Source of the DNA: Desulfatibacillum alkenivorans DSM 16219
Lineage (GTDB): Bacteria; Desulfobacterota; Desulfobacteria; Desulfobacterales; Desulfatibacillaceae
DNA length: 64,000 bases
Reading direction: 5' to 3'
Assembly (NCBI RefSeq): GCF_900142135.1
Contig: NZ_FQZU01000018.1
Span: forward strand, 53,676 to 117,675
Made by a program: the position numbers and the translations under genes. Of the stretch, positions 53,343-62,895 are shown piece by piece; the stretch's first letter is position 1; each line of letters opens with the position of its first letter. The notes beneath the pieces are model-generated. The model was not told where the DNA came from. It saw only the letters and a list, made by a program, of their open reading frames with translations, and did no database searches.

Positions 53343-54431
53343 TTATATTGGCTTGATAGAGACGGCCTCATTCCTGGTGAAAGGGAGGTCCACCTCATAG
53401 AGAAAATGTGTTGTTTTGAATCGAATACGTTCGGGCTTTCCCGCTCTCTCGGGTCTTTTTAGGGAAGATTGCAGTTCCAGGGCCTTTTTTACCAAGGCCG
53501 CCCGGTCGGAATCCGCATGGCCGCTAGAGTTATACAGCCCCTCCAGAAAACGGTTTTCCTTGTTTGCCGTGAATACATGGCAACCGGTCCTGTCTCCCCA
53601 CAAAGTTTCTTTTTTTGCTGCGGCGCCGATTACATCCTCTTCATTGGAAAAAAAGAACATATCAGACGAGGGGAATGTTCCATTGAGTTGGGCGTATATT
53701 TTTTCCGGATAGTACAAATCCGGCTCCACATCATCCACAAGGCTGTCGAATTTCCAAATAAAGGAAACGGCGAGACCGTTAATTTGCACAGAGACCCTTC
53801 TGGGGGGTTTGATGTAATCCACCTCCCCAATAGAGGAGTCATCCACAACAAGGCCAAAAAGGCCTGGCCAAAATGCATTGCAGATATGCACCATGTTGCC
53901 GCCGTGAGAAAAGCCGGCGGCCATGATCCGTTCCGGAACGACTCCGTTGCCTTTCAAGGATTCCAGAGCTTTGACAAAACCCGTTAATATGTCATAGGCC
54001 TGCAGAAAAAACACATGTTTCAGGCCTCGGGGAGTTTGCTTGAATGAGCATAGCAACTCCGGGTGAACATTCCCTTTTTTGCATTTTGCGATCAGTTCCT
54101 GCAAATCCATCCCGTTTTTGAACGCGCCCGAAATTCCGTCCTTCAACCCGCCGGGGAGGCGATAATTGTGCCTGGGGGACGGAATATTCAGAAAGTCGGT
54201 CATGAAGCAGTTGCTTTCAATGCATACGGCGTTCAGTTCGTCCGCCATCCATTGTCTGGTTTTCGCCATTGCGGGGCTTTCAACGTGGAGGAAGGCCCCT
54301 CTTGACAATAGGATGATTAATGGATTTTCCGGCGCGCCTCCGGTAGGCTCCGTTATAATTGTCGTCACTTTGTAAGGATCCGCGTAAGATCCTTCTCTAT
54401 CCCACACGATTTTGCCTGGAACGTCACTCAT
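53343..54431 (-). CDS. Alpha/beta-hydrolase-like protein (DUF2920-like)
   Basis: 362 residues. A nucleophile-elbow-like AAGFSHGGNMVHI lies near 170, followed by VVDDSS, and the rest has the strand/helix rhythm of an alpha/beta hydrolase. It resembles DUF2920 proteins found in surface-glycan or flagellin-modification loci, but this is from memory and unsure. The stop lies 24 bases before the downstream gene. Between two sulfotransferase-type genes it may act on the same surface molecule; role is unknown. Confidence 0.6.
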   Translation of the reverse strand: MSDVPGKIVWDREGSYADPYKVTTIITEPTGGAPENPLIILLSRGAFLHVESPAMAKTRQWMADELNAVCIESNCFMTDFLNIPSPRHNYRLPGGLKDGISGAFKNGMDLQELIAKCKKGNVHPELLCSFKQTPRGLKHVFFLQAYDILTGFVKALESLKGNGVVPERIMAAGFSHGGNMVHICNAFWPGLFGLVVDDSSIGEVDYIKPPRRVSVQINGLAVSFIWKFDSLVDDVEPDLYYPEKIYAQLNGTFPSSDMFFFSNEEDVIGAAAKKETLWGDRTGCHVFTANKENRFLEGLYNSSGHADSDRAALVKKALELQSSLKRPERAGKPERIRFKTTHFLYEVDLPFTRNEAVSIKPI

Positions 54432-54435
54432 AAGT

Positions 54436-55548
54436 TTATGCGCTTTGCTGGAACAACATGGGCGTCACCATGGCCTTGGGAGGCTCTTTGGGCGTCGTGG
54501 TGGCCAGCTTGCGCGGCACGACCGTAAGTTCCTTGACAAATTCCTCTTCAAAGGCTTCCTGGGCTTCCTGCATGCTCACGCCCAGCACTTCCTTGGCCTG
54601 GGCGTTTTGTTCGTCCGTGAAAGAGATTTCCTTGTTCCGATTGCGCAGGAATTTTTTCTGGAATTCAAACATGCTCCGGGACCGGTCCGAAATGCCGATA
54701 AAGCTGCAGATGGCTTTGCGGTGCAGGTCCGGGTGCTCCACCAGGTTTTGGTGGTGCAAAAGCAGGAAGCGGTCCCTGTCCAGGGTGCGCACGCCTTTCA
54801 GGAACGCTTTGTACAACTCATTATTGAAGCAGACGATTCTCTGGAAGACGTTATAATCCTGCCAGGCGTCCTTAAGGTCGTGGGGGACGTGCACGGGCAG
54901 GGCTTTCTTGCCCTCATCGTCCAGCCAGACGTCAAACAGGTCCGCCCAGGTTCCGGGCTTGGACGTGGTGGCGCGCACCCAGGAGCGGACCACATACTGC
55001 ATGGGCCTGTATGTGAGCAGGATTTTGGCTTTGTCCAGAACGCCGGCCAGCCTGGGAAAGCAATAGGCCACCTCGGGGTGTTTCATGGCCAGCCTGTGGC
55101 GTTGGTGAAAATGCTCGATGGGCAGGGTGTAACGGCCCAGGTCGTTGATGACGAAACGCTTGTCGCCCCGGTAGGTGAAGCGTTCGTTTTTGAATCCGTT
55201 GCCCAGAATTTTGGTCAGGCCTACAACATGTTCGCCGTCGAATACTCCGTTGGCGATAATGCCCCTGGCCGTGTATTGGGACAGCTCCGGGTTCTTCACA
55301 TAGGCGCATAAGCCGGTTTGGCCGGCGAAATAAAAGATGGAGGTGTGCTCCCTTTCCAAAAAGTCGCTGACCACGCAAATTTCTTCATGGGAGTTGATGA
55401 AATCAGTCAGAATGGTTGTTCCGCCCCGGTATGGACCGCCCACGATAACCATGTTATCCAGGATTTTTTCGCGGGTTTCATCGCAGCCCACGCTGCGGCG
55501 GTTTCCGTGCATGGGGATGGTTTGGAAGTTAATTTGATTATCGCCCAA
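54436..55548 (-). CDS. Sulfotransferase-family protein
   Basis: 370 residues. VGGPYRGGTTILTDFI near 36-51 is the P-loop-like PAPS-binding motif; RPMQYVVRSW fits the 3'-phosphate region. The last 40 residues are low-complexity. Its stop is four bases from the next gene's start, so the three genes are one operon led by this gene. A second, different sulfotransferase-type gene is at 52524. Cellular target is unknown. Confidence 0.8.
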   Translation of the reverse strand: MGDNQINFQTIPMHGNRRSVGCDETREKILDNMVIVGGPYRGGTTILTDFINSHEEICVVSDFLEREHTSIFYFAGQTGLCAYVKNPELSQYTARGIIANGVFDGEHVVGLTKILGNGFKNERFTYRGDKRFVINDLGRYTLPIEHFHQRHRLAMKHPEVAYCFPRLAGVLDKAKILLTYRPMQYVVRSWVRATTSKPGTWADLFDVWLDDEGKKALPVHVPHDLKDAWQDYNVFQRIVCFNNELYKAFLKGVRTLDRDRFLLLHHQNLVEHPDLHRKAICSFIGISDRSRSMFEFQKKFLRNRNKEISFTDEQNAQAKEVLGVSMQEAQEAFEEEFVKELTVVPRKLATTTPKEPPKAMVTPMLFQQSA

Positions 55549-55714
55549 TGTGCATTACCTCCATCAAAAAGTATAAGTATAAGAATTAAAAGTTCTTTAT
55601 AGAAAAAATGGCTTGATAGCGCAAGGGAAAACATGAAGTGACAACTTGGGAGTGAGGTATTTCACAGCGTGAAAAAGAGGCTGGACGGCCGCCGGGCGGA
55701 AAGTTCAGAAAATG

Positions 55715-56365
55715 CTACTCCAAAAAACCCACAAACTCCAGCACCTCTTCGGAAGACGCTTTGACAATCCATGCATCGTTCAGGCCCATCTTTTCCCCCA
55801 ATTCCTGCTGTATTTCCCGGGTGATTTCCAAACTGGGGAAGAATCCGACCCTGAGCCTTTTCCAAACCGTGTCCTCGGTTACAAATTTGGTGATGTAGCA
55901 GTAATAGCCCTGGTCCATGAGGGCCAGGGCCAGTTCCGACAGATCCCTGGACTGGTCCCTGGACATGACGTTGATGGTCCAAAAATTCCGGAATTCGCGG
56001 TTGATCTTCCTGGCGCGCTCCTTCACATTGCTGGGGTGCACAATGGCGATGCTCAGGCCCGGAGGCAGCGGGGTGAAGGGCAGATCCATATCATGGGGGA
56101 TGGTGTCCCGAATTTCCTCAATATTATAGTAGTACAGTTGGGGCCACTTAAGGCAAGAGCCGTACACATCCAGGCTGGCGGCCATGTCGCAAAGGGTATC
56201 GCCCTTTTGCGTAATGTGGATGGTGTACTGCAAAGGCGTTTCCGCATCCAGGGATTGCTCCCATGCATAAGACGCAGGAGCGCAAGGAATCATGAGAGAG
56301 GTCAGGATTCCAGCCAGGACAAAAGCCTTTGTTGCCAAGCTGAGGGAAAGTCTTATTGTAAGCAT
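55715..56365 (-). CDS. LysM-domain secreted protein
   Basis: 216 residues with an N-terminal signal peptide ending near residue 34 (PASYA|WEQ). A LysM domain follows at 47-108 (YTIHITQKGDTLCDMAASL, then WPQLYYYNIEEIRD). The C-terminal 100 residues (NVMSRDQSRDLSELA, YYCYITKFV) look like a SPOR-type fold, which is a weak call. LysM binds peptidoglycan, so the protein acts in the periplasm. No clear SD. Confidence 0.77.
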   Translation of the reverse strand: MLTIRLSLSLATKAFVLAGILTSLMIPCAPASYAWEQSLDAETPLQYTIHITQKGDTLCDMAASLDVYGSCLKWPQLYYYNIEEIRDTIPHDMDLPFTPLPPGLSIAIVHPSNVKERARKINREFRNFWTINVMSRDQSRDLSELALALMDQGYYCYITKFVTEDTVWKRLRVGFFPSLEITREIQQELGEKMGLNDAWIVKASSEEVLEFVGFLE

Positions 56366-56537
56366 GGACCGGCTATATCACATGCCGGCAAAAATGCAAA
56401 GCAGGTATTGCATTCTAACTTACAATTTTTTAACAAATCGGCCTTGAAAGGCATAGCTTGCGGCTCGCCGCCGCCCATGGTAATCTGGGGTCAAGAGCGA
56501 GCAACGTGAATATTGAAAGACCAGGGGAGGCTGTCGT

Positions 56538-57719
56538 ATGGCTCAGAGTCAAAAAGTGGCGGGAAAGATCAAGGCGGAAACCTATAACGGATTTGAACAA
56601 GGTCCCATAAGGCCGCCCAGCGAGGCGCGCAGCCTGCTTATTCGGGTGTCCCGAAACTGTCCCTGGAACCGGTGCACTTTTTGCCCGGTTTATAAAGGCT
56701 CCAAGTTTTCCCTGCGGTCCAAAGACCATGTTATCGAAGACATCGAGGCCGTCCACAGGTATCTTGAAAGAATCCTGCCTATGCTGGAGAAACAGGACCG
56801 CATCACGCACCAGGAGCTTCAGGAGGCCGTGCGCACGGTAACCCCCCATGACCCCTCGGCGTATCAGGCCGCCATCAACTGGATCAACTACGGCATGGAG
56901 TCCATTTTCATCCAGGACGCCAACAGCCTGATTATCAAGCCCAAGGACTTGATTGAAATCCTGCAGCATTTGCGCAGGAGGTTCCCGTGGACCAAACGCA
57001 TCACCTCTTACGCCCGGTCCCACACCATCGCCCGAATCAGCCTGGAAGACCTGACCGCCATGGCCGAGGCCGGGCTGAACCGCATCCATATCGGCATGGA
57101 GTCCGGATCGGACAAGGTATTGAAACGGGTGAAAAAGGGCGTGGACAAAGCGACCCATATTAAAGCCGGAAAGCTGGTGAAGGATGCGGGCATGGAATTG
57201 TCCGAATACGTCATGCCCGGATTGGGCGGACGGGATTTGAGCGAAGACCATGCTTTGGAAACCGCGGACGCCCTCAACCAGATTAATGCGGACTTCATCC
57301 GCATTCGCAGCCTGGCCCTGCCGCCCAACGCGCCCATTTATCAGGAGCATCAGGAAGGCGCCTTCGACCTTCTCACCGGAGTGGAAACCGCCAAGGAGCT
57401 GCTTTTGTTCCTGGAAACCCTGGACGGCGTTACCAGCTATTTAAAGAGCGACCATATTTTGAACCTGTTTGAAACCCTGGAAGGCCGCTATCCCCAGGAC
57501 AAGGAGAAAATGACCGGCCAGGTTAAGGATTTCCTGGCCCTGCCGCCGGATAAACAGGTTTTGTATCAGGTGGGCCGGCGCGCGGGCATATTCCGGGGGC
57601 TGGAAGACCTGAAAGATCCGGGGCAGCTTAGCCAGGCTCAGGGCGTGGTCAACCGCCTGGGCGCCAATCCGGAGAATGTGGATTCCATCATTTACGAACT
57701 CATGCAGCGGTTCGTGTAA
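56538..57719 (+). CDS. Radical SAM protein with CX4CX2C cluster motif
   Basis: 393 residues. The cluster motif reads NCPWNRCTFCPVYKGSKFSL: spacing between the first two Cys is four, not three as in canonical radical SAM enzymes. The GGE-like and SAM-binding regions follow (ESIFIQDANSLI, MESGSDKVLKRVKKGVDKAT). The ATG has GGGGAGG upstream. It lies 33 bases before hemW on the same strand, so they are probably co-transcribed. The reaction is unknown. Confidence 0.87.
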   Translation: MAQSQKVAGKIKAETYNGFEQGPIRPPSEARSLLIRVSRNCPWNRCTFCPVYKGSKFSLRSKDHVIEDIEAVHRYLERILPMLEKQDRITHQELQEAVRTVTPHDPSAYQAAINWINYGMESIFIQDANSLIIKPKDLIEILQHLRRRFPWTKRITSYARSHTIARISLEDLTAMAEAGLNRIHIGMESGSDKVLKRVKKGVDKATHIKAGKLVKDAGMELSEYVMPGLGGRDLSEDHALETADALNQINADFIRIRSLALPPNAPIYQEHQEGAFDLLTGVETAKELLLFLETLDGVTSYLKSDHILNLFETLEGRYPQDKEKMTGQVKDFLALPPDKQVLYQVGRRAGIFRGLEDLKDPGQLSQAQGVVNRLGANPENVDSIIYELMQRFV

Positions 57720-57752
57720 AGGCCGGCCAGGCCGGGAAAACCGGGAGGCGCC

Positions 57753-58886
57753 ATGGGCGGCCTGTACATCCACGTTCCCTTTTGCAAGAAAAAATGCCGG
57801 TATTGCGATTTTTACTCGGTGACGGATGACTCCGCAATGCCGGCTTACATTCAGGCTTTAAAACGGGAAATGCAAATCAGGGAATGGGATGCAGGCCCCT
57901 TTGACACCGTGTTTTTCGGGGGCGGCACCCCTTCGGTTCTGCCTCCCGGCCGCGTTGCCGAAATCCTGGAAAGAGCCAGCCTGATATACGGAATCGCCCC
58001 GGACGCGGAAGTTACCCTGGAAGCCAACCCCGGCACTGTCTCCCAAAGCGATCTGGAGGCCTTTCGCTCAGCCGGAGTCAACCGGATAAGCCTGGGCGTC
58101 CAATCTCTGGACGATCAAACCCTTCAATTTCTCGGCAGGATTCACAGCGCTTTCGAAGCCAGGCTGGCTTTGGACTGGGCCATGGAGGCCGGATTTGATT
58201 CCGTAGGGTGCGACCTGATTTACGGAGTTCCGGGCCAGACAAAAAAATCCTGGACCAAGGACCTGGAAGGCGTGCTGGCCTACGGCCCGGACCATTTGTC
58301 CTGCTACATGCTCACCATAGAAGAATCCACCCCCCTGGGTCTCATGCTGGAGCGGGGGGAGTTCTCCCCCATGGACGAGGGCAGGGTGGGGGAGCTTTTT
58401 CTCCACACCTCGGACTTCTTGGAAAACGAGGGATTTCTCCATTACGAGATATCCAACTTCGCCCGCGGGCGGGAAAAAACCTGCCGCCACAACCTTCACT
58501 ACTGGAACCACGCCCCTTATCTCGGTCTTGGACCCGCCGCCCATTCCTATTCGGGCGAAACAAGGCAATGGAATATTTCCGACCTGGACCAATATCTGGA
58601 GTTGATTCAAGCCGGAAACTCAGCCGTTGAGGAAGAGGAATCCCTGACCACCTCCCAGCATATGCTGGAATGGCTGTATGTGGGCTTGCGCCAGGCAAAA
58701 GGTATTGAGGCCCGTGACTTTTTGCAGCGGTTCGGCAAAGGGTTTTTGGAGATTTTCGGCCCGGACTGGAAACGTTTGCAGGACGAGGGCCTGGCCAAAG
58801 ATTCCTCCCAATCCTTCGCCTTGACCAAAAAGGGCATGCTTTTTTCGGACGGCGTCTGCCAGTTGCTGGCTAATTGCTTGGAATAG
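57753..58886 (+). CDS. hemW: Radical SAM heme chaperone HemW
   Basis: 377 residues. The radical SAM motif CKKKCRYCDF opens the protein after GLYIHVPF; GGGTPS and YEISNFAR are HemW/HemN hallmarks. It lacks the extended N-terminus and the R-x-K-type arrangement of true coproporphyrinogen oxidase HemN, fitting the heme-insertion chaperone HemW. ATG 57753 follows GGGAGGC. HemW is common in anaerobes that need heme for membrane enzymes. Confidence 0.88.
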   Translation: MGGLYIHVPFCKKKCRYCDFYSVTDDSAMPAYIQALKREMQIREWDAGPFDTVFFGGGTPSVLPPGRVAEILERASLIYGIAPDAEVTLEANPGTVSQSDLEAFRSAGVNRISLGVQSLDDQTLQFLGRIHSAFEARLALDWAMEAGFDSVGCDLIYGVPGQTKKSWTKDLEGVLAYGPDHLSCYMLTIEESTPLGLMLERGEFSPMDEGRVGELFLHTSDFLENEGFLHYEISNFARGREKTCRHNLHYWNHAPYLGLGPAAHSYSGETRQWNISDLDQYLELIQAGNSAVEEEESLTTSQHMLEWLYVGLRQAKGIEARDFLQRFGKGFLEIFGPDWKRLQDEGLAKDSSQSFALTKKGMLFSDGVCQLLANCLE

Positions 58887-59079
58887 GCGTAACGGCGTTT
58901 GCATTGTAAAGAGCGGCGTTTGGAATCCAAATAGGGCGCCATGGTTGCCGCGCCCAATCTTTGCGAGTATATTAATTCAATCTCACAAACTGAACGGGAA
59001 ATGTCTGTGCGCGTGATTTCAGCGTAACGGGCGCGGATTTCTTCATTGTTGAATCCTTTTATGAAACGGGAGAAGAAAT

Positions 59080-59517
59080 ATGAGTCGAATTTTGACGGTA
59101 TTGATGCTGTGCCTCATTGCTTTGGGCTGCGCAACCGGAGGCGCCGGAAACGCCCAGGTGTCCAGCACGGACCCTGAAGCTGTTTTGAATAAAACCTGGC
59201 AATGGACCGTCATCAGCGGGCCGCAGCACGACGTCGCGGTGATCGGCCCTGAGCGTTACACGATCTTTTTGGCTGACGGCCGTGCGCAGGTGAAGTTTGA
59301 CTGCAACGGGGGCGGCGGGACTTATGAAATCAGCCGGGGCAGACTTTCTTTCGGCCCCATGATGTCCACCAAAATGTTTTGCCGGGATTCGCAGGACATC
59401 ATTTTTGCGGATAATTTGCAGAATGCCTCCTCGTTTAAAGTGGAGGACGGCGTTTTATATTTGACCTTGGCCGATAACCAAACGATCATGCAATTCCGTC
59501 AGGCGCCTAATGAATAG
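59080..59517 (+). CDS. META/HslJ-like lipoprotein
   Basis: 145 residues with a lipoprotein signal (LIALGC, Cys 17). The rest matches the META domain (LNKTWQWTVISG, FDCNGGGGTYEIS, SFGPMMSTKMFC). META proteins in the HslJ group are linked to heat or drug tolerance in E. coli; function unknown. AGAAGAA SD precedes the ATG. It is convergent with the DUF2333 gene. Confidence 0.8.
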   Translation: MSRILTVLMLCLIALGCATGGAGNAQVSSTDPEAVLNKTWQWTVISGPQHDVAVIGPERYTIFLADGRAQVKFDCNGGGGTYEISRGRLSFGPMMSTKMFCRDSQDIIFADNLQNASSFKVEDGVLYLTLADNQTIMQFRQAPNE

Positions 59518-59582
59518 AACCAAAACAGCTTCAAGGATGAAACGGTAGGGATTGCCTGGCATTCGTCCCTGAAAAACAAAAA

Positions 59583-59617
59583 AATCCCCGCACGGGCTTT
59601 GAGAGCGTGCGGGGATT
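59583..59617. terminator. Bidirectional terminator between META and DUF2333 genes
   Basis: AATCCCCGCACG (59583-59594) pairs with CGTGCGGGGATT (59606-59617), 11-base loop, A run on the left and T-rich on the right. Confidence 0.87.
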
Positions 59618-59644
59618 ATTGATTTAGCGTTATGTCTGCGTTGC

Positions 59645-60769
59645 TTAGGTGGACAAGGTTTCGATCAACTTGTCCAAATAGAACCGGGCGTGGCTGATGG
59701 GCGCGGCCATGTTGGCGCGGTGGTTGGCGATGAAGCCGTCCATGGCGCCTTCGGTGACAAGCCAGGGATCCATTTCCTTGGCCAGGGCCAGGGAATGGAT
59801 GGCGTGTTCGACCAATTCTTCTCCGTGCCTGGGCTCCAGGGTTTCCTGGAAGTCCACCAAAATGCCTTCCAGCATGGTGTGCACGGCGCTTGCCACGCCC
59901 TTGGAGTAGTACAGATAGTTGTCCGCGCTGAAGGTGCTGACTTCCTCGCCGTTGTCTTCATGGGACTTGACCAGGTTTTCGTCACAGCTTCCCAGAAGGT
60001 CGCGGTAATCCTTAAGCAGGGGAATCAGGTTGTCGGATCTGACGTAGAACCTGGCCTGGCCTTTTTTCAGGCGCTCCTTGTACTTTTCCATTTCCTTGAG
60101 GCCCGTGGAGTAGGCGCCTTCCGCGGAGGGAAAGACAAGGCTTTTGGCGCCGATCATGAACTGATTCATGGCCAGCTCCAGGTTGGGGTCGAAGGAGTCG
60201 GTGTCGCCGGTGCGGGAAAGGCGTTTGGCCAGGTTTTCCGTGGTCCGGCGCGTGGCCTCCAAAACTCCCAGTTGGAATTCATTGACGTTGTCCGTAAACT
60301 GGCGGGTGATGTCATTGGGACGCCAGCCCCAGAACCGGTCGTCCAGTTCGTATTGCATGGGCTTCATGGCCTGCTCCACAAAAAAGACGCCCTTGGGAAA
60401 GTTGGAATGTACGACCGGAGCGGCATGCGAAGAAGCTGCAGGCGCGGCCTTGTGCGTTGTTTCCTCCTTGACGGCCGGAGCGGCGTGGGACTCCGTGTTT
60501 GATGCGGTTTCATGCGCGGCAGCGGCTGCCGTATCCTGGGAGACCGCTTTCGCAGGCGTTGTTGTGTGGCTGCTGACTGCCGCATGCGAGTTGGAGGCGG
60601 TCTGGTATTGGGGGGATTCCACGCCGCCGGAGAAAACCATGATGGACAGCAGAATCATAAAAACCACCATGCCTATGAACACATAGGCCATGTGCTTCCT
60701 GTCCTGCATCCAGATCCAGAGGGCGGATCCCCATTGGCTTATTTTAGCGAGAATAGCATCTTTATCCAT
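59645..60769 (-). CDS. DUF2333-family membrane protein
   Basis: 374 residues. One transmembrane helix (about 28-48) is followed by a Ser/Thr/Ala/His-rich linker (about 55-120) and a globular domain from FPKGVFFVEQAM to the end. That domain matches DUF2333, known in proteobacteria without defined function. It probably faces the periplasm. The start is the ATG at 60769 with AGGAAA upstream. It lies 45 bases downstream of selB on the same strand. Confidence 0.8.
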   Translation of the reverse strand: MDKDAILAKISQWGSALWIWMQDRKHMAYVFIGMVVFMILLSIMVFSGGVESPQYQTASNSHAAVSSHTTTPAKAVSQDTAAAAAHETASNTESHAAPAVKEETTHKAAPAASSHAAPVVHSNFPKGVFFVEQAMKPMQYELDDRFWGWRPNDITRQFTDNVNEFQLGVLEATRRTTENLAKRLSRTGDTDSFDPNLELAMNQFMIGAKSLVFPSAEGAYSTGLKEMEKYKERLKKGQARFYVRSDNLIPLLKDYRDLLGSCDENLVKSHEDNGEEVSTFSADNYLYYSKGVASAVHTMLEGILVDFQETLEPRHGEELVEHAIHSLALAKEMDPWLVTEGAMDGFIANHRANMAAPISHARFYLDKLIETLST

Positions 60770-60814
60770 GGTAATTTTCCTTTCCGGTTTCCAATAGGGC
60801 GCTTCAAAATTGTT

Positions 60815-62719
60815 TTATCGCAGCTTCCGGTTGTCCCCCACCCGCAAGGTGAGCCTGATGGAGTCGAAATGCTCCATAAGAGGGATGACGTATTTTCTGG
60901 AAGCTCCGGTCATTTCCTTGAACTGGGGCATGGAAATCTCCCCGTTTTCCTTTAAAAAGGCCGTAAGCCTGTCCTTGAGGTCCTGGATGGCGCCAGCGTC
61001 AAAGTACAGATCCTCCTTGACCTTGACGATGGTTTGCTCGCTCACCATATGGGAAATCAGGTCTTTGGTCTTGGCCGGATCCAGGGACATGGTTTGGACG
61101 ATCTCCTTGAGATACGGAGGCATGAGCTTGCCGTCCTTGTACGCCTTGGCGATGTTGGCCCGGACTTCCTCCTGGTCCTGCTGCAGAGAAACCGTGTGGG
61201 ACGCCAGCCGGATCAGGTCCTCTTCCAGGACGGCCAGGCCCGCGGAGGTCATGATTTCCAACAGCATATGAAAGGTTTTGGCGCTCAGGATCGGCGGGAA
61301 CTTGCTTTTAAGCTCTTCCTTGGGCATGCCGTTTTTCAGGGGATTGGCCTTGTGGTAATCCTCCATATAGGAGACGGCCCGCTTTTCCAGGGAGTCCATG
61401 ATTTTTTTGTGCAGGTAGGTCTTGCTCTCCTTGTCCACGGTCACCAGGGTTTTTTGGGACAGGAGCTTGTTCGTCATTTCCTGCAGCTTCTTGGCCGGAA
61501 GATTGGTCATGACCAGCAATTGGGCGAAAGACGCGCCCGCATAACTGGCGCCCGAAACAAGCTGGCTGACCATTTCCATGGGATCAGCGTCCAAAAGCAT
61601 TTCCAGGTGCTCAATCACTTCGGGCCTGTTGGCTTTATGCTTGACCGGGACCGGGTTTAAAATGCGGCCGCCGCCGATGGTGTCCACCGGGGAATAGCTG
61701 CGAATGACAAAATGGTCGTCCTTGACCACGGTCACGGGAGCGTCCAGCCGCATTTGGGCCAAAGCGCTCTCTCCGGGAAGCAGTTCGTTTTTGTTCAAGA
61801 GGATTACGTGGCCCATGATTTCGCTGGAACCGGTGTGAAAACGCACCTTTTGCCGGGTTTTGATGGGCTTGGTCAGGCTCTTTAAGGCGTTCAGCTGAAT
61901 GTCCACCATGTAGCTGGGGAACAGGGCGCCCGGCGAGGCCAAAACATCGCCCCGATTGACCGATTCCTTTTCCAATCCCTGGAAGTTGATGGCCGTGCGC
62001 ATGCCGGACTGGGCTTCGTTCATGGCGTCGTTATGCACCTGAATGCCCCGGACCTTGGACATGACGCCCGAAGGATAGATCTCCACGGGATCGCCCACCT
62101 GAATCTTTCCGGATGTCAGGGTTCCTGTAATGACCGTGCCGAATCCGTGCATGGTGAACACCCGGTCCACGGGCAGGCGGAACAGCCCGGAAGGCGGAAG
62201 GTCAGGGACTTTTTCGCAAATGGAGTCCAGGACGGTCTTGAATTCGTCCATACCCTGGCCGGTGACGGACGAAACATGGACAATGGGGGCGTCTTCCAAA
62301 AAGGTGCCCTGGAGATATTCCATGACGTCCTCGGTCACCATCTCCAGCCATTCCTCGTCCACCATATCCGATTTGGTCAAAACCACCATGCCGTGCTCGA
62401 TGGCCAGCAGCGAGCAGATGTCCAAGTGCTCCCGGGTCTGGGGCATGACGCCTTCGTCCGCGGCGATGACCATGGCCACCACGTCGATTCCCGTGGCGCC
62501 GGCCACCATGTTTTTTACGAATTTTTCATGGCCGGGCACGTCCACAATGCCCACCCGCTGCCCGCTGGGAAGGTCAATGGACGCAAAGCCCAGTTCAATG
62601 GTGATTCCCCGGGCCTTCTCCTCCTGGAGGCGGTCCGTGTCTATACCCGTAAGGGCTTTAATCAGGCTTGTTTTGCCGTGGTCGATATGGCCGGCGGTGC
62701 CTAAAACGATTTGCTTCAT
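60815..62719 (-). CDS. selB: Selenocysteine-specific elongation factor SelB
   Basis: 634 residues. GTPase domain with [26 protein letters not shown] and TKSDMVDEE (guanine recognition), beta-barrel domains, then winged-helix repeats that bind the SECIS element (from about 380). It delivers Sec-tRNA to UGA codons, so the organism makes selenoproteins. No selA, selD or tRNA-Sec is in the window. The ATG overlaps the stop of a small upstream gene (ATGA), so translation is coupled; the DUF2333 gene follows downstream. Confidence 0.95.
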   Translation of the reverse strand: MKQIVLGTAGHIDHGKTSLIKALTGIDTDRLQEEKARGITIELGFASIDLPSGQRVGIVDVPGHEKFVKNMVAGATGIDVVAMVIAADEGVMPQTREHLDICSLLAIEHGMVVLTKSDMVDEEWLEMVTEDVMEYLQGTFLEDAPIVHVSSVTGQGMDEFKTVLDSICEKVPDLPPSGLFRLPVDRVFTMHGFGTVITGTLTSGKIQVGDPVEIYPSGVMSKVRGIQVHNDAMNEAQSGMRTAINFQGLEKESVNRGDVLASPGALFPSYMVDIQLNALKSLTKPIKTRQKVRFHTGSSEIMGHVILLNKNELLPGESALAQMRLDAPVTVVKDDHFVIRSYSPVDTIGGGRILNPVPVKHKANRPEVIEHLEMLLDADPMEMVSQLVSGASYAGASFAQLLVMTNLPAKKLQEMTNKLLSQKTLVTVDKESKTYLHKKIMDSLEKRAVSYMEDYHKANPLKNGMPKEELKSKFPPILSAKTFHMLLEIMTSAGLAVLEEDLIRLASHTVSLQQDQEEVRANIAKAYKDGKLMPPYLKEIVQTMSLDPAKTKDLISHMVSEQTIVKVKEDLYFDAGAIQDLKDRLTAFLKENGEISMPQFKEMTGASRKYVIPLMEHFDSIRLTLRVGDNRKLR

Positions 62720-62895
62720 GATGCGTCGGATTTATCGTTTGATTGTTTTTTTCTGAAATGCTCCCGGATGTATACGATTCCCAACAAAAAGCATCCCAGA
62801 ACAATTCCCCACGCAAGATGAACCTCCGGGCGAAAAAGGCGCATGAGGACGACGGAAAATATGATTGTAAGTACTATTCGGATTGTTAAAATCAC
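62716..62895 (-). CDS. Small two-helix membrane protein coupled to selB
   Basis: 59 residues starting at GTG 62895, with a good CAGGAG SD 7 bases upstream. Two hydrophobic helices ([17 protein letters not shown] and [16 protein letters not shown]) are joined by a short charged loop, and the C-terminus is basic then acidic ([16 protein letters not shown]). Its TGA stop overlaps the selB ATG by four bases. It has no recognised family. Being in the selB operon with coupled translation makes it a real candidate gene. Confidence 0.7.
   Translation of the reverse strand: MILTIRIVLTIIFSVVLMRLFRPEVHLAWGIVLGCFLLGIVYIREHFRKKQSNDKSDAS

Noticed and set aside
54940..55378. 148-codon minus-strand frame over the sulfotransferase gene
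   Set aside because: Out-of-frame shadow of the sulfotransferase-type gene at 54436-55548.
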